Of a DNA stretch of 64,000 nucleotides, positions 24,560 through 33,116 are shown in pieces. This DNA is from Streptomyces sp. NBC_01669. GTDB lineage: Bacteria > Actinomycetota > Actinomycetes > Streptomycetales > Streptomycetaceae. The stretch spans positions 124,001 to 188,000 of the forward strand of contig NZ_JAPEQG010000001.1 of the NCBI RefSeq assembly GCF_026339735.1, given 5' to 3'. The notes below the pieces were generated by a model that saw only the letters and a program-made list of their open reading frames with translations, had not been told where the DNA came from and ran no database searches. Every line of letters begins with the position of its first letter. Positions within the stretch are counted from its first letter, which is position 1. The position numbers and the translations under genes are program-made.

Positions 24560-24699
24560 GCTGTTTGAAGTTCCCCGTGGGGCTGGACAGCCTGATACTG
24601 GGACGGCCAGTCCCGGAGGAAGCAGTTCCCAGTAGTGAGCAAGAACAGCAACACGAGCAAGCGGTGCACGGCCGAGTTCAAGCGGGACGCGGTTGGTTT
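24560..24699 (+). pseudogene. IS3-type transposase OrfA remnant with left end
   Basis: A GTG at 24635 with GGAGGAAGC upstream opens SKNSNTSKRCTAEFKRDAV, the conserved start of IS3-family OrfA (HTH). Similarity stops after about 22 residues, exactly at the 3' end of the ArsR-type gene on the other strand. The preceding bases (tgaagttccccgtggggctg, from 24567) look like an IS3 terminal repeat. Only the element's first ~140 bases survive. Confidence 0.6.
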
Positions 24700-25695
24700 T
24701 CAGTGCGTAGGTGTGGACGGTTCCTCACCCGCCAGCAGCGCCAGTCCGAGCGGGGTCAGGCTGTGCAGGACGGACGGGCCCGTCCGGGCGGTGTCCACCA
24801 GTCCGGCGTTCCGCAGAACGGTGGCGTGCTGGCTGGCCGTTGCCAGGGAGATCCCGACACGTTCGGCGAGCACGGTTGTGGTGGCCGGGACGCGTAGAAC
24901 GGCGAGCACAGCGGCCCTTGTCCGGCCCAGCAGTGGCCCCAGCACGTCGAACGAGAAGGCCGGCTCCTCGGCGAGAAGCATCGGATGGACCAGGACCGTC
25001 GGCTTCTCCGGCCGGTACATCACCAGGGCGCTCACCGCGAACCAGGACGGTACGAGCAGCAGTCCGCGGCCGCACAGTGGGATGTCGTGCCGGGATGTCG
25101 ACGGGAGGGTCAGTACGGGCGCCTGCCAGCTCCATGTGGGGCTGAGCGTGGTGAGCAGGGCGTCGACCCCGCCGCGTAGCAGCATCTCGGCGCGCACCGC
25201 CCGGTCGGCCATGGCGTCGGCCCTCACCCGTGGCCACAGCGGGGCGACCGTCGAGGTGAAGTACGCCTGGAGGTCGCGCTGCAGGGCCCGCCGTGCCGCC
25301 GGTGAGCCGTTCGCGAGCTCTCGCGCCCACCGGCTCGGCTGCTCCAGGGATCCGTTCCACCCGGGTGTGTCCGCCAGGCCCAGGTCCAGGGCCAGTTGTT
25401 CGGCGGAAGTTGCGGTGACGAGGTCGAGTGCGGTGGCGAAGTCCCGGGCTGTCGGCTGTTGAAGGAAGTCCGGCAGGAATCCGTTGCGGGGAACCAGGTC
25501 GAGCAGGGCACCGGGCCGGGGGCGGGTCTCCTGCATCGCTTTGTGCCACTGGCTGAGGGCGGGGCGCGTGGGGCCCCGGGTGGCCGTCCCGCCCCGCAGA
25601 CGTCGCACGCTGAGCGCCGTTTCCAGCAGGGCGTCGGGAGCCTGGGCCACCGTGACCCGGCAAAGGTCGGCGTCGGTGAAGTGTAAGCGGATCAC
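24700..25695 (-). CDS. ArsR-type winged-helix regulator (DUF5937-like)
   Basis: 331 residues from a GTG at 25695. The long N-terminal domain starts IRLHFTDADLCRVTVAQAPD, typical of a large actinomycete family of ArsR-like regulators. The DNA-binding winged helix is at the C terminus: LLGRTRAAVLAVLRVPATTT, VLAERVGISLATASQHATVL, RNAGLVDTARTGPSVLHSLT. No metal-binding cysteines are seen. The stop lies at the junction with the IS3 remnant, and its C terminus appears native. The targets are unknown. Confidence 0.85.
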   Translation of the reverse strand: MIRLHFTDADLCRVTVAQAPDALLETALSVRRLRGGTATRGPTRPALSQWHKAMQETRPRPGALLDLVPRNGFLPDFLQQPTARDFATALDLVTATSAEQLALDLGLADTPGWNGSLEQPSRWARELANGSPAARRALQRDLQAYFTSTVAPLWPRVRADAMADRAVRAEMLLRGGVDALLTTLSPTWSWQAPVLTLPSTSRHDIPLCGRGLLLVPSWFAVSALVMYRPEKPTVLVHPMLLAEEPAFSFDVLGPLLGRTRAAVLAVLRVPATTTVLAERVGISLATASQHATVLRNAGLVDTARTGPSVLHSLTPLGLALLAGEEPSTPTH

Positions 25696-25799
25696 GCCGC
25701 CTGATTATCGGCCCGGCCACGCCTTTGCGCGAGGGCCGAAAGGCGTGGCCGGATCACGTATCGGCCAGGCTCCCGTGCGGCACGCCGGTCCGTGAACTC

Positions 25800-26090
25800 C
25801 TGGAGGTCCCGACGATGCGCGCCACCTGACGATTCCTCTGTCATCTCCTCGCCGCCGTCTTCGGCGGTACTCCCGAGCGGGCCGTCGCCCGCCCGCTGCC
25901 TCGCACCTATGTCGTCTTTGACACCCCCGGCGTCCTGCCGGAGGGGATCGCCGTGCCGGAGGGGGCGCGGCCGCCCTGGGCAGCTCGAACCGTGGCTGGA
26001 CATCCGGTCCGCGTCCGCGCAGTTCCCGGCGCAGTACTGGCTGCTCAACGGCATCGTGGCGGGCCGCACGGGCACCACGGAGACGCAGAG
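25800..26090 (+). pseudogene. Multiply frameshifted remnant of an unrecognised gene
   Basis: Protein-like segments occur in order but in different frames on the plus strand: RFLCHLLAAVFGGTPERAVA, then RTYVVFDTPGVLPEGIAVPE, then QLEPWLDIRSASAQFPAQYW followed by LLNGIVAGRTGTT. An in-frame stop and at least one frameshift separate them. I do not recognise the family. It ends shortly before an orphan TGAA-loop hairpin at 26134, so an IS200-type element end may have disrupted it. Confidence 0.35.
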
Positions 26091-26133
26091 AACTCCGGCG
26101 CTCCGCCCCTCCGGGCCAAGGATGTGTTTCCCT

Positions 26134-26151
26134 CCCCGGCTGAAGCCGGGG
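26134..26151. repeat. Orphan TGAA-loop hairpin (IS200/IS605 end scar)
   Basis: CCCCGGC-TGAA-GCCGGGG preceded by TTCCCT and followed by ATACCC. It is nearly the same as the end at 20534-20551 but has no transposase or tnpB gene nearby. It probably marks a decayed or excised element. Confidence 0.6.
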
Positions 26152-26458
26152 ATACCCACGCATGATCAGGGGTGGGCCTCACGCCCGTCGATCGTCGAGG
26201 ACGGTGCGTGCGTCAGGGTGCTGCGCACCTGCGGCGGCTCCACCGGCTACCGTCTCCCTGCCGGCGGACAGCTGAGCGACGGTTTCGGAGGTGCCGGAGC
26301 AGACCTTGTGCCCGGGTGTTCTCGGTGCGCACCGGGAACCGTGTGAGGACGCGGGGAGTGTGGCGGTTTCGGGGCCCCCTGTCGACCGGTTGCCCGGCGG
26401 GGAGGACCGGTTGACTGGCCATGCCCGCAGCCCGGCCGGTCCGACCGTCGTCGGGCCC

Positions 26459-27229
26459 TCATGGCCGCCGCTCCACTGGAATGCGCTGTCGGGCGGACGG
26501 GCCTGGACCGTCGGCAACCATGTACCCCCACTGCTCGGCGAAAGCCCCCCAGAGCGTGCGCAGCCGTTTCTCCTCGCGCCCTACCTCGGCAACGACTTCG
26601 CCCGGTTCAAGGCCCAGGGCGTGCAGCGGAGCGACGTCTGCCGCGCCCCAGGTGCGTATGTCATCGGCCAGCACCTCGGGGTGGAACTGAACACCCCACA
26701 CGGCCGTGCCGATCCGGTACGCCTGGTGGGTGCAGCGCTCGCTGGTGAGCAGCGGAACGGCGCCCTCGGGCAGGGTGGCCGTCTCCTCCCAGTGCCACTG
26801 CACTGCGCGCAACCAGCTGTCCTGGTCCACGAGGGGTGCGAACAGTGGGTCGGTGACGGCCGCTTGATGGGGTATCAGGTCGTTGAGTCCGACCTCGGGC
26901 AGGGCGGCGTGCCGGACCTCGCCCCCGCAGGCCACTGTCAGCAGTTCCATGCCCAGGCAGATCCCCAGTGTGGGAAGGTCCCAGGTTACGGCCTGCCGCA
27001 GCAGTTTCCGCACCTGCGGCAGCCAAGGTGCCTGCTCCTCGTCGTGCGGGCCCATGGATCCGCCGAGGACCAGCAGCCCGTCGTATGCGTCCAGGGTTCG
27101 GGGCAGTGTGTCGCCGGCCCAGGGGCGGCAGAGGTCGATCACCAGGCCCTGTTCGGCGAGGCGTTCACCGAACTGGGCCGGGCCCGTGCCGTCCTCGTGC
27201 TCCACGACGAGCACCCGCGCGCCGCTCAC
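26459..27229 (-). CDS. Class I glutamine amidotransferase-like protein
   Basis: 256 residues from a GTG that overlaps the ATPase stop (GTGA). The catalytic elbow is [17 protein letters not shown] with the nucleophile cysteine. The His/Glu pair is in [14 protein letters not shown], and an oxyanion-type [14 protein letters not shown] precedes them. This is the GATase1 fold of GMP-synthase-like or gamma-glutamyl hydrolase-like enzymes; the stand-alone form often acts on gamma-glutamyl compounds. Coupling to an amino-acid-type ABC importer suggests that it processes the imported substrate (inference). Confidence 0.88.
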   Translation of the reverse strand: MSGARVLVVEHEDGTGPAQFGERLAEQGLVIDLCRPWAGDTLPRTLDAYDGLLVLGGSMGPHDEEQAPWLPQVRKLLRQAVTWDLPTLGICLGMELLTVACGGEVRHAALPEVGLNDLIPHQAAVTDPLFAPLVDQDSWLRAVQWHWEETATLPEGAVPLLTSERCTHQAYRIGTAVWGVQFHPEVLADDIRTWGAADVAPLHALGLEPGEVVAEVGREEKRLRTLWGAFAEQWGYMVADGPGPSARQRIPVERRP

Positions 27230-27969
27230 AGCCGCCCCGCCTCGACGATGCGGCGCAGGAAGGCGCGGGTGCGCTCCTGCTGGGGGTCGCCGAAGATCTG
27301 TTCGGGCGGCCCTTCCTCCAGCAGTACGCCCTGATGAAGAAAGCACACCTTGTTCGACACCTCCCGGGCGAAGCCCATCTCATGGGTGGCCAGCAGCATG
27401 GTCATGCCGCCCTCGGCCAGTTCGCGGACGATGGCCAGTACTTCGGCGACGAGTTCGGGGTCGAGGGCCGAGGTGATCTCGTCGAGGAGCAGTGCGCGGG
27501 GGCCGGTGGCCAGGGCGCGTACGATGGCCACCCGCTGTTGCTGACCGCCGGAGAGCCGGTCGGGCATGCTGTCGGCCTTGTCGGCCAGGCCGACGCGCGC
27601 GAGCAGGGCGCGCGCCTGCTCCTCGGCCTCGGCGCGCGGTATCCCGCGCACCTGCATCGGCGCGAGGGCGACATTGCGCACCGCGCTCATGTGCGGGAAC
27701 AGGTTGAAGTGCTGGAAGACCATGCCGACATCGCGTCGCAGCCGGTCCACATCGGTGCCGCGGCCGGAGGCGACGTCACCGCCGACCCGGATCTCACCCC
27801 CGCTGATCTCCTCCAGGCCGTTGATGCAGCGCAGCAGGGTGGACTTGCCGCTGCCGGAGGCGCCGATCAGGGTCACCACCTGGTGCTGGGCCACGGTCAG
27901 GTCGATGCCGCGGAGCACGGGGGTCTGCCCGTAGCTCTTGTGTACCCCGTCGATCTCGATGAAGGCCAT
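27226..27969 (-). CDS. Polar amino-acid ABC transporter ATPase
   Basis: 247 residues. Walker [11 protein letters not shown]-loop [12 protein letters not shown], signature [15 protein letters not shown], Walker [15 protein letters not shown] and H-loop [13 protein letters not shown] are all present. The whole is typical of GlnQ/HisP-like importers. The start lies one base after the permease stop, and its stop overlaps the amidotransferase start. A note: the usual D-E-P after Walker B is D-E-I here. Confidence 0.95.
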   Translation of the reverse strand: MAFIEIDGVHKSYGQTPVLRGIDLTVAQHQVVTLIGASGSGKSTLLRCINGLEEISGGEIRVGGDVASGRGTDVDRLRRDVGMVFQHFNLFPHMSAVRNVALAPMQVRGIPRAEAEEQARALLARVGLADKADSMPDRLSGGQQQRVAIVRALATGPRALLLDEITSALDPELVAEVLAIVRELAEGGMTMLLATHEMGFAREVSNKVCFLHQGVLLEEGPPEQIFGDPQQERTRAFLRRIVEAGRL

Positions 27970-27970
27970 G

Positions 27971-29083
27971 TCAGGCTCCCTTGCCGCGGCGCTGCTCACG
28001 TGCCACCAGCCGGTCCACCAACCGGGCCTGCGGGATCGTGATGAGGATGAAGAGCGCCGCGACCACGGTCACTGAGGACAGGTTGAAGTGGTTGGACGCG
28101 AAGATCTTCGACTGGTTGAAGGCGTCGATGGTGCCGATGACGTTCACCAGCGCGGTGTCCTTCTGCAGGCTGATGAAGTCGTTGAGCAGTGGCGGTACGA
28201 CGCGGCGGGTGGCCTGCGGCAGCACCACATGGCGCAGCGTGGCACTGTGCGAGAGGCCGAGTGAACGGGCCGCCGCGCTCTGGCCGGGTGCGATGGACTC
28301 GATGCCGGCCCGGAACACTTCGGCGACGTACGCGCCGTAGGTGAGGGTGAGCGCGAGGATCGCGAACCACACCGGGCTGAGGGAGCTGAGCACCGGCACC
28401 TCGGCGAGCGGCAGTCCGAAGCCGATCAGATAGATGACGATGATCGCCGGTACGGCGCGGAAGCCGTCGATGTACGCCGTGGCGAGCAGTCGCAGCGGGC
28501 GGCCGGTACGCCCCGGTGCCATCCGGGCGAGAGCGAGCGCCAGTCCCCAGACGAGGATCAGGATCTGCGCGGCGACGGCGATGAAGAGGTTGGTCCCGAA
28601 CGCGGAGGCGGTTTCCCGCAGGCTGATCCCGATCACTTCGCCGTCGAGGAAGGTGCGTTGCACGGCACGGTCATTGGCGAACAGGAACCAGACCGCGCCG
28701 AGCAGGACGAGGGCGGCCAGGCACCAGCCCAGTACGGTCCGGGCGTCCTCACGGCCTTCGGAGGCGGCCCGCCGGGCGTCGGCCCGCCGGTCCTCGGACC
28801 AGGCCGCGGCGGCCGCGCGGCCCGAGCGCACAGCCCGCAGCGCGGGCCTCAGCAGGGTGAGCACGGCGACGGCCACGACGACTGCACCGCCGGCGACCGG
28901 CAGGCCAAAGCCGGGCAGGACCTTGCTCACGGACTGGGCAGTGGCGGCGGTCAGTGTCACGGTGACCAGGACGGCCGCCACTGCGGCGGCCGCGAGCGGC
29001 AGCGCCGGCCGGGGCGGGGTGGCCTTCGGCGGCTCGGTCCGCTCGGCCTTCAACACTGTCAACAGATCGGAGGACACGGTCAT
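27971..29083 (-). CDS. Polar amino-acid ABC transporter permease
   Basis: 370 residues, start ATG at 29083 overlapping the SBP stop (ATGA). Hydrophobic segments are at ~25-45, 55-75, 118-135 and in the C-terminal core. The HisM-type signature is [39 protein letters not shown] (EAA loop). The N-terminal ~110 residues, with two extra helices and a charged linker ([20 protein letters not shown]), make it longer than standard permeases, as in actinomycete members of this transporter class. Confidence 0.93.
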   Translation of the reverse strand: MTVSSDLLTVLKAERTEPPKATPPRPALPLAAAAVAAVLVTVTLTAATAQSVSKVLPGFGLPVAGGAVVVAVAVLTLLRPALRAVRSGRAAAAAWSEDRRADARRAASEGREDARTVLGWCLAALVLLGAVWFLFANDRAVQRTFLDGEVIGISLRETASAFGTNLFIAVAAQILILVWGLALALARMAPGRTGRPLRLLATAYIDGFRAVPAIIVIYLIGFGLPLAEVPVLSSLSPVWFAILALTLTYGAYVAEVFRAGIESIAPGQSAAARSLGLSHSATLRHVVLPQATRRVVPPLLNDFISLQKDTALVNVIGTIDAFNQSKIFASNHFNLSSVTVVAALFILITIPQARLVDRLVAREQRRGKGA

Positions 29084-29982
29084 TTGGCGCTCCACACCGC
29101 GATCGTCGCCGGGTCCCCGCCGAAGGCCTCGGCCAGGTAGGTGGAGGAGAGCTTGTCGAGCGTGCCGTCCTTCTTCATCGCGTCGATGGCCCCGTCGAGG
29201 GCGGCGGAGTTCTTGCCGCCCTTGGGGTACAGCGCTCCGTACGACTCGCCGGTGTCGTACTGCCCGATCACCTTGAGCTTGCCCTTGGATTCCTGGGCCT
29301 TGCCGAGCACGATGGCGACATCGGTGAGTGCGGCGTCGATCTGGCCTGCCTGGAGCGCGGCCTGCAACTCGACATCGCCCGCGAACACTTTCGGCTGGCT
29401 CTTCGGGTGGAGGCGGTCGCGGACGAAGTCGGCGCCCGTCGTGCCCTGCTTCACGCCGAGCCGCAGGCCCCCGATGTTGTCCTTGGTCACCTTGGACCCG
29501 GACTTGACCAGCACGCCGATGTCGGAGGAGAAGTACGGCGATGAGAAGTCCACCACCTTGCGGCGGGCGTCGGTGATGGAGATCTCCGCGAGCGCCATGT
29601 CGAAGTCCTGGGCCTTGCCCGCGACGAGCGCGTCGAAGGACACATTGCGCACGGTGAGCTTGGACAGGCCGGCCCGGTAGGCGAGATTCGCGGCCATGCA
29701 GTACTCGTATCCGCTGTCGATCTGACGCACGGTGTCGCCGTTCCACCAGCCGGGGCTGGGAAGGTCACCGACCACGGTGAGAGTGCCCTTCTCGACGGTC
29801 TTGAGGTGAATCGAGCCGCGGGCGCCGGTCACCTTGCACTTGCCGTAGGCGCGGGACCCCTTGGCATCGGTGGTGTGGGTGGTGGAGTCATCGCTGCCGA
29901 CCGCGGAACCGCCGCAGGACGTGAGGGCCGCGAGCAACGCGGCGGTGAGTGCGGGCAAGGCAAACGTACGGACGCTGCGCAT
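29080..29982 (-). CDS. Substrate-binding lipoprotein of the amino-acid ABC transporter
   Basis: 300 residues. The lipobox is LLAALTSCGG with the lipidated cysteine at residue 23. The SBP_bac_3 fold follows: GTLTVVGDLPSPGWWNGDTV, ARRKVVDFSSPYFSSDIGVL, IGGLRLGVKQGTTGADFV, and LQAALQAGQIDAALTDVAIV. These motifs bind a polar amino acid; the specific ligand cannot be read. A central residue pair (NVSFDALVAGKAQDFDMALA) matches the family. An AGGAG RBS precedes the ATG. It is the first gene of a four-gene operon divergent from a LacI regulator. Confidence 0.94.
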   Translation of the reverse strand: MRSVRTFALPALTAALLAALTSCGGSAVGSDDSTTHTTDAKGSRAYGKCKVTGARGSIHLKTVEKGTLTVVGDLPSPGWWNGDTVRQIDSGYEYCMAANLAYRAGLSKLTVRNVSFDALVAGKAQDFDMALAEISITDARRKVVDFSSPYFSSDIGVLVKSGSKVTKDNIGGLRLGVKQGTTGADFVRDRLHPKSQPKVFAGDVELQAALQAGQIDAALTDVAIVLGKAQESKGKLKVIGQYDTGESYGALYPKGGKNSAALDGAIDAMKKDGTLDKLSSTYLAEAFGGDPATIAVWSAK

Positions 29983-30027
29983 GGAGCTCCTAGAGGAGAG
30001 GTGCCGGGAAGCAGTGGCGCCACATTG

Positions 30028-30084
30028 CCCAAAACGTTTTTGTACGTCAAGACCTCGAGGTCAGCGAAAGAAAAACGTTTTGGG
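30028..30084. promoter_or_regulatory. Two inverted LacI-type operators in the SBP/lacI intergenic region
   Basis: CCCAAAACGTTTTTG lies at 30028-30042, and its inverse AAAAACGTTTTGGG at 30071-30084. Each contains the palindrome AAAACGTTTT with a central CG, as LacI/GalR-family operators have. The palindrome centres are 41 bases apart, near four helical turns, and they lie between the two divergent start codons. This arrangement fits cooperative repression of the ABC operon and autoregulation of lacI. Confidence 0.82.
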
Positions 30085-30173
30085 ATTCGAGGGTGCGGAC
30101 AGACCGTTCTCTGGCACTCTTGAGGCCGCCGCGCGTTGGAGCTCGGTGGATGACACGGAAGGGCGACCAAAGC

Positions 30174-31229
30174 ATGACCAGCCGGAAATCGACACGGGCC
30201 GGGGAGGTCGGCCGGCGGATCGGTATCCGCGACGTGGCGCAGGCCACCGGCCTGTCCATCACCACCGTGTCCCACGCCCTGCACGGCAAGGGCCAGATCG
30301 CCCCGGCCACCCGCGAGCGCGTCCGCCGCGCCGCCGAGGAACTCGGCTACCGCCCCGACCCCGTGGCCCGCGGACTGGTCTCCGGACGCACCGGCATCCT
30401 CGGACTGGCCGTAGGCCATATGTCGGACCGCCCGTGGGCCGGCACCTACCGCCCGTACTATGCGGCGTTCTCCGCCGGCGCCACCATGACCGCCGTCGAG
30501 CGGGACTACGCCCTCGTCGTCGTCCCGAGCGATCCGGCCTCCGGGCTGTGGGCCCGCGTCCCCATGGACGGCCTCATCATCGTCGACCCGGTACGGGAGG
30601 ACCCGCTGCTCGCGGACTGCGCACGCCGCCGCATGCCGGTGGTCACCGACGGCCGCCCCATCGATCCGGGATACGAGGATGTACCCACCGTGGAGAGCGA
30701 CTTGGAGCATGGCATGGCCGAAGTCCTCGACCACCTGCGGGACTCCGGCGCCAGACGGGTCGGTCTCCTTTCGGGCCCGGAACCCGACGCGTACACCCAG
30801 GACTCCGAGCGCCTCTACCGCGAGTGGTGCGCCGCGGCCAGCCGGCCGGCGCTCGTCGAGACACCGGCTGCCTCCGAGGATCCGGTGGAGGCGGCGCTAC
30901 GACTTCTGTCCGGCCCCGACCGCCCGGACGCGGTCCACGGCCTCAACGAGACATACGGCCAGGCCCTGGTGATCGCGGCCCGGAGGCTGAACCTGCGCAT
31001 CCCCGACGACCTGATGGTCAGCGTGATGCGCGAGAGCGACCAGTCCTGCGGCACCGAGGACTGGGATGTGCCGCTGACCGCCCTGAGCCTGGACGCGCGC
31101 CGCCTGGGCGCCGAATCCGTGACAATGCTGATCGATGTCCTGGACGGAAAAGCACCGCGCAATGTGATGGTGCCGTGCACCGTCGTGGTCCGGAGGTCCA
31201 CACTCCGTACGTCAACTTCTCGGCCGTAG
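30174..31229 (+). CDS. LacI-family transcriptional regulator
   Basis: 351 residues from the ATG at 30174 (AAGGG ten bases upstream); an in-frame ATG at 30150 is an alternative. The HTH and hinge are IRDVAQATGLSITTVSHALH, GKGQIAPATRERVRRAAEEL, GYRPDPVARGLVSGRTGIL. A periplasmic-binding-protein-like effector domain follows (MDGLIIVDP, RVGLLSGPEPDAYTQDS, LTALSLDARRLGAESVTMLI). It is divergent from the amino-acid-type ABC operon and likely its repressor, acting on the inverted AAAACGTTTT sites between them. Confidence 0.92.
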   Translation: MTSRKSTRAGEVGRRIGIRDVAQATGLSITTVSHALHGKGQIAPATRERVRRAAEELGYRPDPVARGLVSGRTGILGLAVGHMSDRPWAGTYRPYYAAFSAGATMTAVERDYALVVVPSDPASGLWARVPMDGLIIVDPVREDPLLADCARRRMPVVTDGRPIDPGYEDVPTVESDLEHGMAEVLDHLRDSGARRVGLLSGPEPDAYTQDSERLYREWCAAASRPALVETPAASEDPVEAALRLLSGPDRPDAVHGLNETYGQALVIAARRLNLRIPDDLMVSVMRESDQSCGTEDWDVPLTALSLDARRLGAESVTMLIDVLDGKAPRNVMVPCTVVVRRSTLRTSTSRP

Positions 31230-31260
31230 ACGACCGAGCTTGTTGGCTCGGTCGTCTACG
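31225..31260 (+). terminator. Hairpin overlapping the lacI stop codon
   Basis: CGTAGACGACCGAG (31225-31238) pairs perfectly over 14 bases with CTCGGTCGTCTACG (31247-31260) around an 8-base loop. The TAG stop (31227-31229) lies inside the left arm, so translation termination and hairpin formation are physically linked. Confidence 0.85.
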
Positions 31261-31327
31261 CCTTGTCGCGCTCCCGACTGCCCCCTACGACAGGGCGGTC
31301 ACGGGTCGCATCTACCAGTCAGGGAGG

Positions 31328-31860
31328 TCAAGCCCTTTGTGGTACGGGTCCGTTGACGAGAACCCACGCCGAGCGTGCGCGGTTGCGCACGGTGACCCCG
31401 GCGACGTGATCGGCGGGGCCGGCGAGCCCGCACCGACGACAGGAGAAGGCGTCCCGGGTGGGACGGTTGTGTCTCGCTGTGTGTCCGCAACGCGGGCACA
31501 TCTGCGAGGTGTAGCGGGCGTCCACCGCGATCACCGGCACTCCGGCCCGCCGGGCCTTGTACCGGAGATGTTCTTCGAGCTGGTGGAACGGCCAGGAGGA
31601 GAGCGTGGCCCGCCGGTCGCGGGAAGGCCGTACCCGGTCACGGATGCCGCTCAGTTCTTCGAGGGCGATCCCGCGTCCGGTGCGTTGCGCAACGGCCACG
31701 ATCTCCTTGCTGATCCTGTGATTGATGTGCGCGGCGTGCCGGGACTCGCGCTTGACCCGCCGCTTGGCGCGCCGGGTGGCGGAGCGGGTCCGCTTCGCCT
31801 GGAGTTCGGCGCGCTTGCGGGCGTGCCGGCGCCGGTAACGGCCAAGACGGCGGCCCTGTG
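31328..31860 (-). pseudogene. TnpB C-terminal half (IS200/IS605 OrfB), N-terminus lost
   Basis: The minus strand encodes RYRRRHARKRAELQAKRTRS, KRRVKRESRHAAHINHRISK, GRGIALEELSGIRDRVRPSR (catalytic E), then LRYKARRAGVPVIAVDARYT and a zinc finger MCPRCGHTARHNRPTRDAFS-CRRCG. The final acidic site is GPADHVAGV. The N-terminal half with the first catalytic aspartate is absent. The fragment begins next to a 35-base repeat end (31862-31896). It differs clearly from the two longer TnpB types in this window. Confidence 0.8.
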
Positions 31861-31861
31861 T

Positions 31862-31896
31862 CCATGTTCTGTGTCTGCCCAGCAGTTGTGAACCCC
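31862..31896. repeat. Partial copy of the ~360-bp dispersed repeat (end segment)
   Basis: CCATGTTCTGTGTCTGCCC followed by AGCAGTTGTGAACCCC. The same string ends the long repeats at 36029-36392 (with small differences) and 53586-53940. Downstream sequence differs in each case, so GAACCCC marks a true element end. Confidence 0.7.
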
Positions 31897-32256
31897 TTTG
31901 AGCGCTGGACATCTTCCCGAGGAGTGGGGATCGTCGATCGGTGCCAGGTCCGTCTTCCTCTCGCGAAGCCACCTCTTTGATCGCGATCGGCCCGGCCGGC
32001 GTGGGCTCGTGCTTGTCCTGCTTCCTTCTCCCCCGCATGCCGACGCTTGCCCTCATCCACCGGATCCGCGAGGAGGCCGGCCACCGTGCCTGCGTACTGT
32101 GGCCGCGGTCGGGGACGGGGTCCCGGGCGGGACACGGGTCCGGGCCGGTACGGGGCATCAGCATCAAGACCTGCGGATCGGCGGTTGCCGCGAAGGGCTC
32201 CGGCCCGCGGCCGAAATCGAGGTGCGCGTGACCTCCGGCGTTGACAAACTGCGCCG
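31897..32256. other. Non-coding stretch before the methyltransferase gene
   Basis: No frame shows a credible start and product. The sequence lies between the repeat end at 31896 and the methyltransferase GTG at 32257. No regulatory dyad or RNA gene was seen. Confidence 0.45.
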
Positions 32257-33000
32257 GTGAACCGTGAACAGATCTCCAGGATCGCCCATGCCGATCACCC
32301 GATAAAGTCTCCGCTCGACGACGACTCGGTGCGCCGGCTGCTGGAACGGGGGCTCCCGCGCGGCGACGAGCGTGTACTCGACCTCGGTTGCGGCGGCGGA
32401 GAGTGGCTCCTGCGCGCCCTGGCCACGCGCCCGCGCCTGCACGCCGAGGGCGTGGACATCTCCGAGGACGCCCTGGCACAGGCCCGCCGGGCCGCGAGCG
32501 ACCTCGGCGTCCAAGAGCGCCTGACCCTCCATCACCAGGAGGCCGGGGACTTCGTCTCCTCGCACTCGTTCGACCTGGTGCTCAGCGTCGGGGCCACGCA
32601 TGCCTTCGGCGGTCTGCTCCCCACCCTCGCGGCGGCACGCAAGCACCTGGCTCCCGGCGGCCGCGTCCTTGTCGGTGAGGGGTTCTGGGACCGTGCCCCT
32701 TCCCAGGAGGCCATCGAGATGCTCGGGGACTTCACCGACCTGGCGACCACCGTGGACCGCGTCGTCGCCGACGGGTGGGCTCCTGTCGGCGGGCACGTCA
32801 GCACACGCCGTGAGCTGGACGACTACGAATGGGCCTGCTGGGGGTCGCTGGCCTCATGGGCCCTGGACCACCCTGCCGATCCGGACAGCTCGCACGTGCT
32901 CACGACAGCCACCACCCGTCGCTCCGAATGGCTGCGCGTCTACCGGGACACCTGGGGCTTCGTCTGTCTGGTCCTGCGCCGGGCGTCCGACCGCCCGTGA
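32257..33000 (+). CDS. SAM-dependent methyltransferase
   Basis: 247 residues from a GTG. Motif I is VLDLGCGGGEWLLRAL (SAM binding), motif II is LHAEGVDISEDALAQARRAA, and a later strand is FDLVLSVGATHAFGGLLPTL, HLAPGGRVLVGEGFWDRAP. This is a class I Rossmann-fold methyltransferase of the UbiE/COQ5 style with a C-terminal part rich in tryptophans (YEWACWGSLASWALDHP). The substrate is unknown; it has no co-transcribed neighbour. Confidence 0.9.
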   Translation: MNREQISRIAHADHPIKSPLDDDSVRRLLERGLPRGDERVLDLGCGGGEWLLRALATRPRLHAEGVDISEDALAQARRAASDLGVQERLTLHHQEAGDFVSSHSFDLVLSVGATHAFGGLLPTLAAARKHLAPGGRVLVGEGFWDRAPSQEAIEMLGDFTDLATTVDRVVADGWAPVGGHVSTRRELDDYEWACWGSLASWALDHPADPDSSHVLTTATTRRSEWLRVYRDTWGFVCLVLRRASDRP

Positions 33001-33116
33001 ACCAGCCCTGGTGCTTCAGGGCCCGTCCCGGCAGATCACACCGCTGCGACACGGCGGCCGGCCCCGCCGTCTATGGGACACTCCCACCGGATGCGGTGCC
33101 CTGCGGCGGTGCGGGG

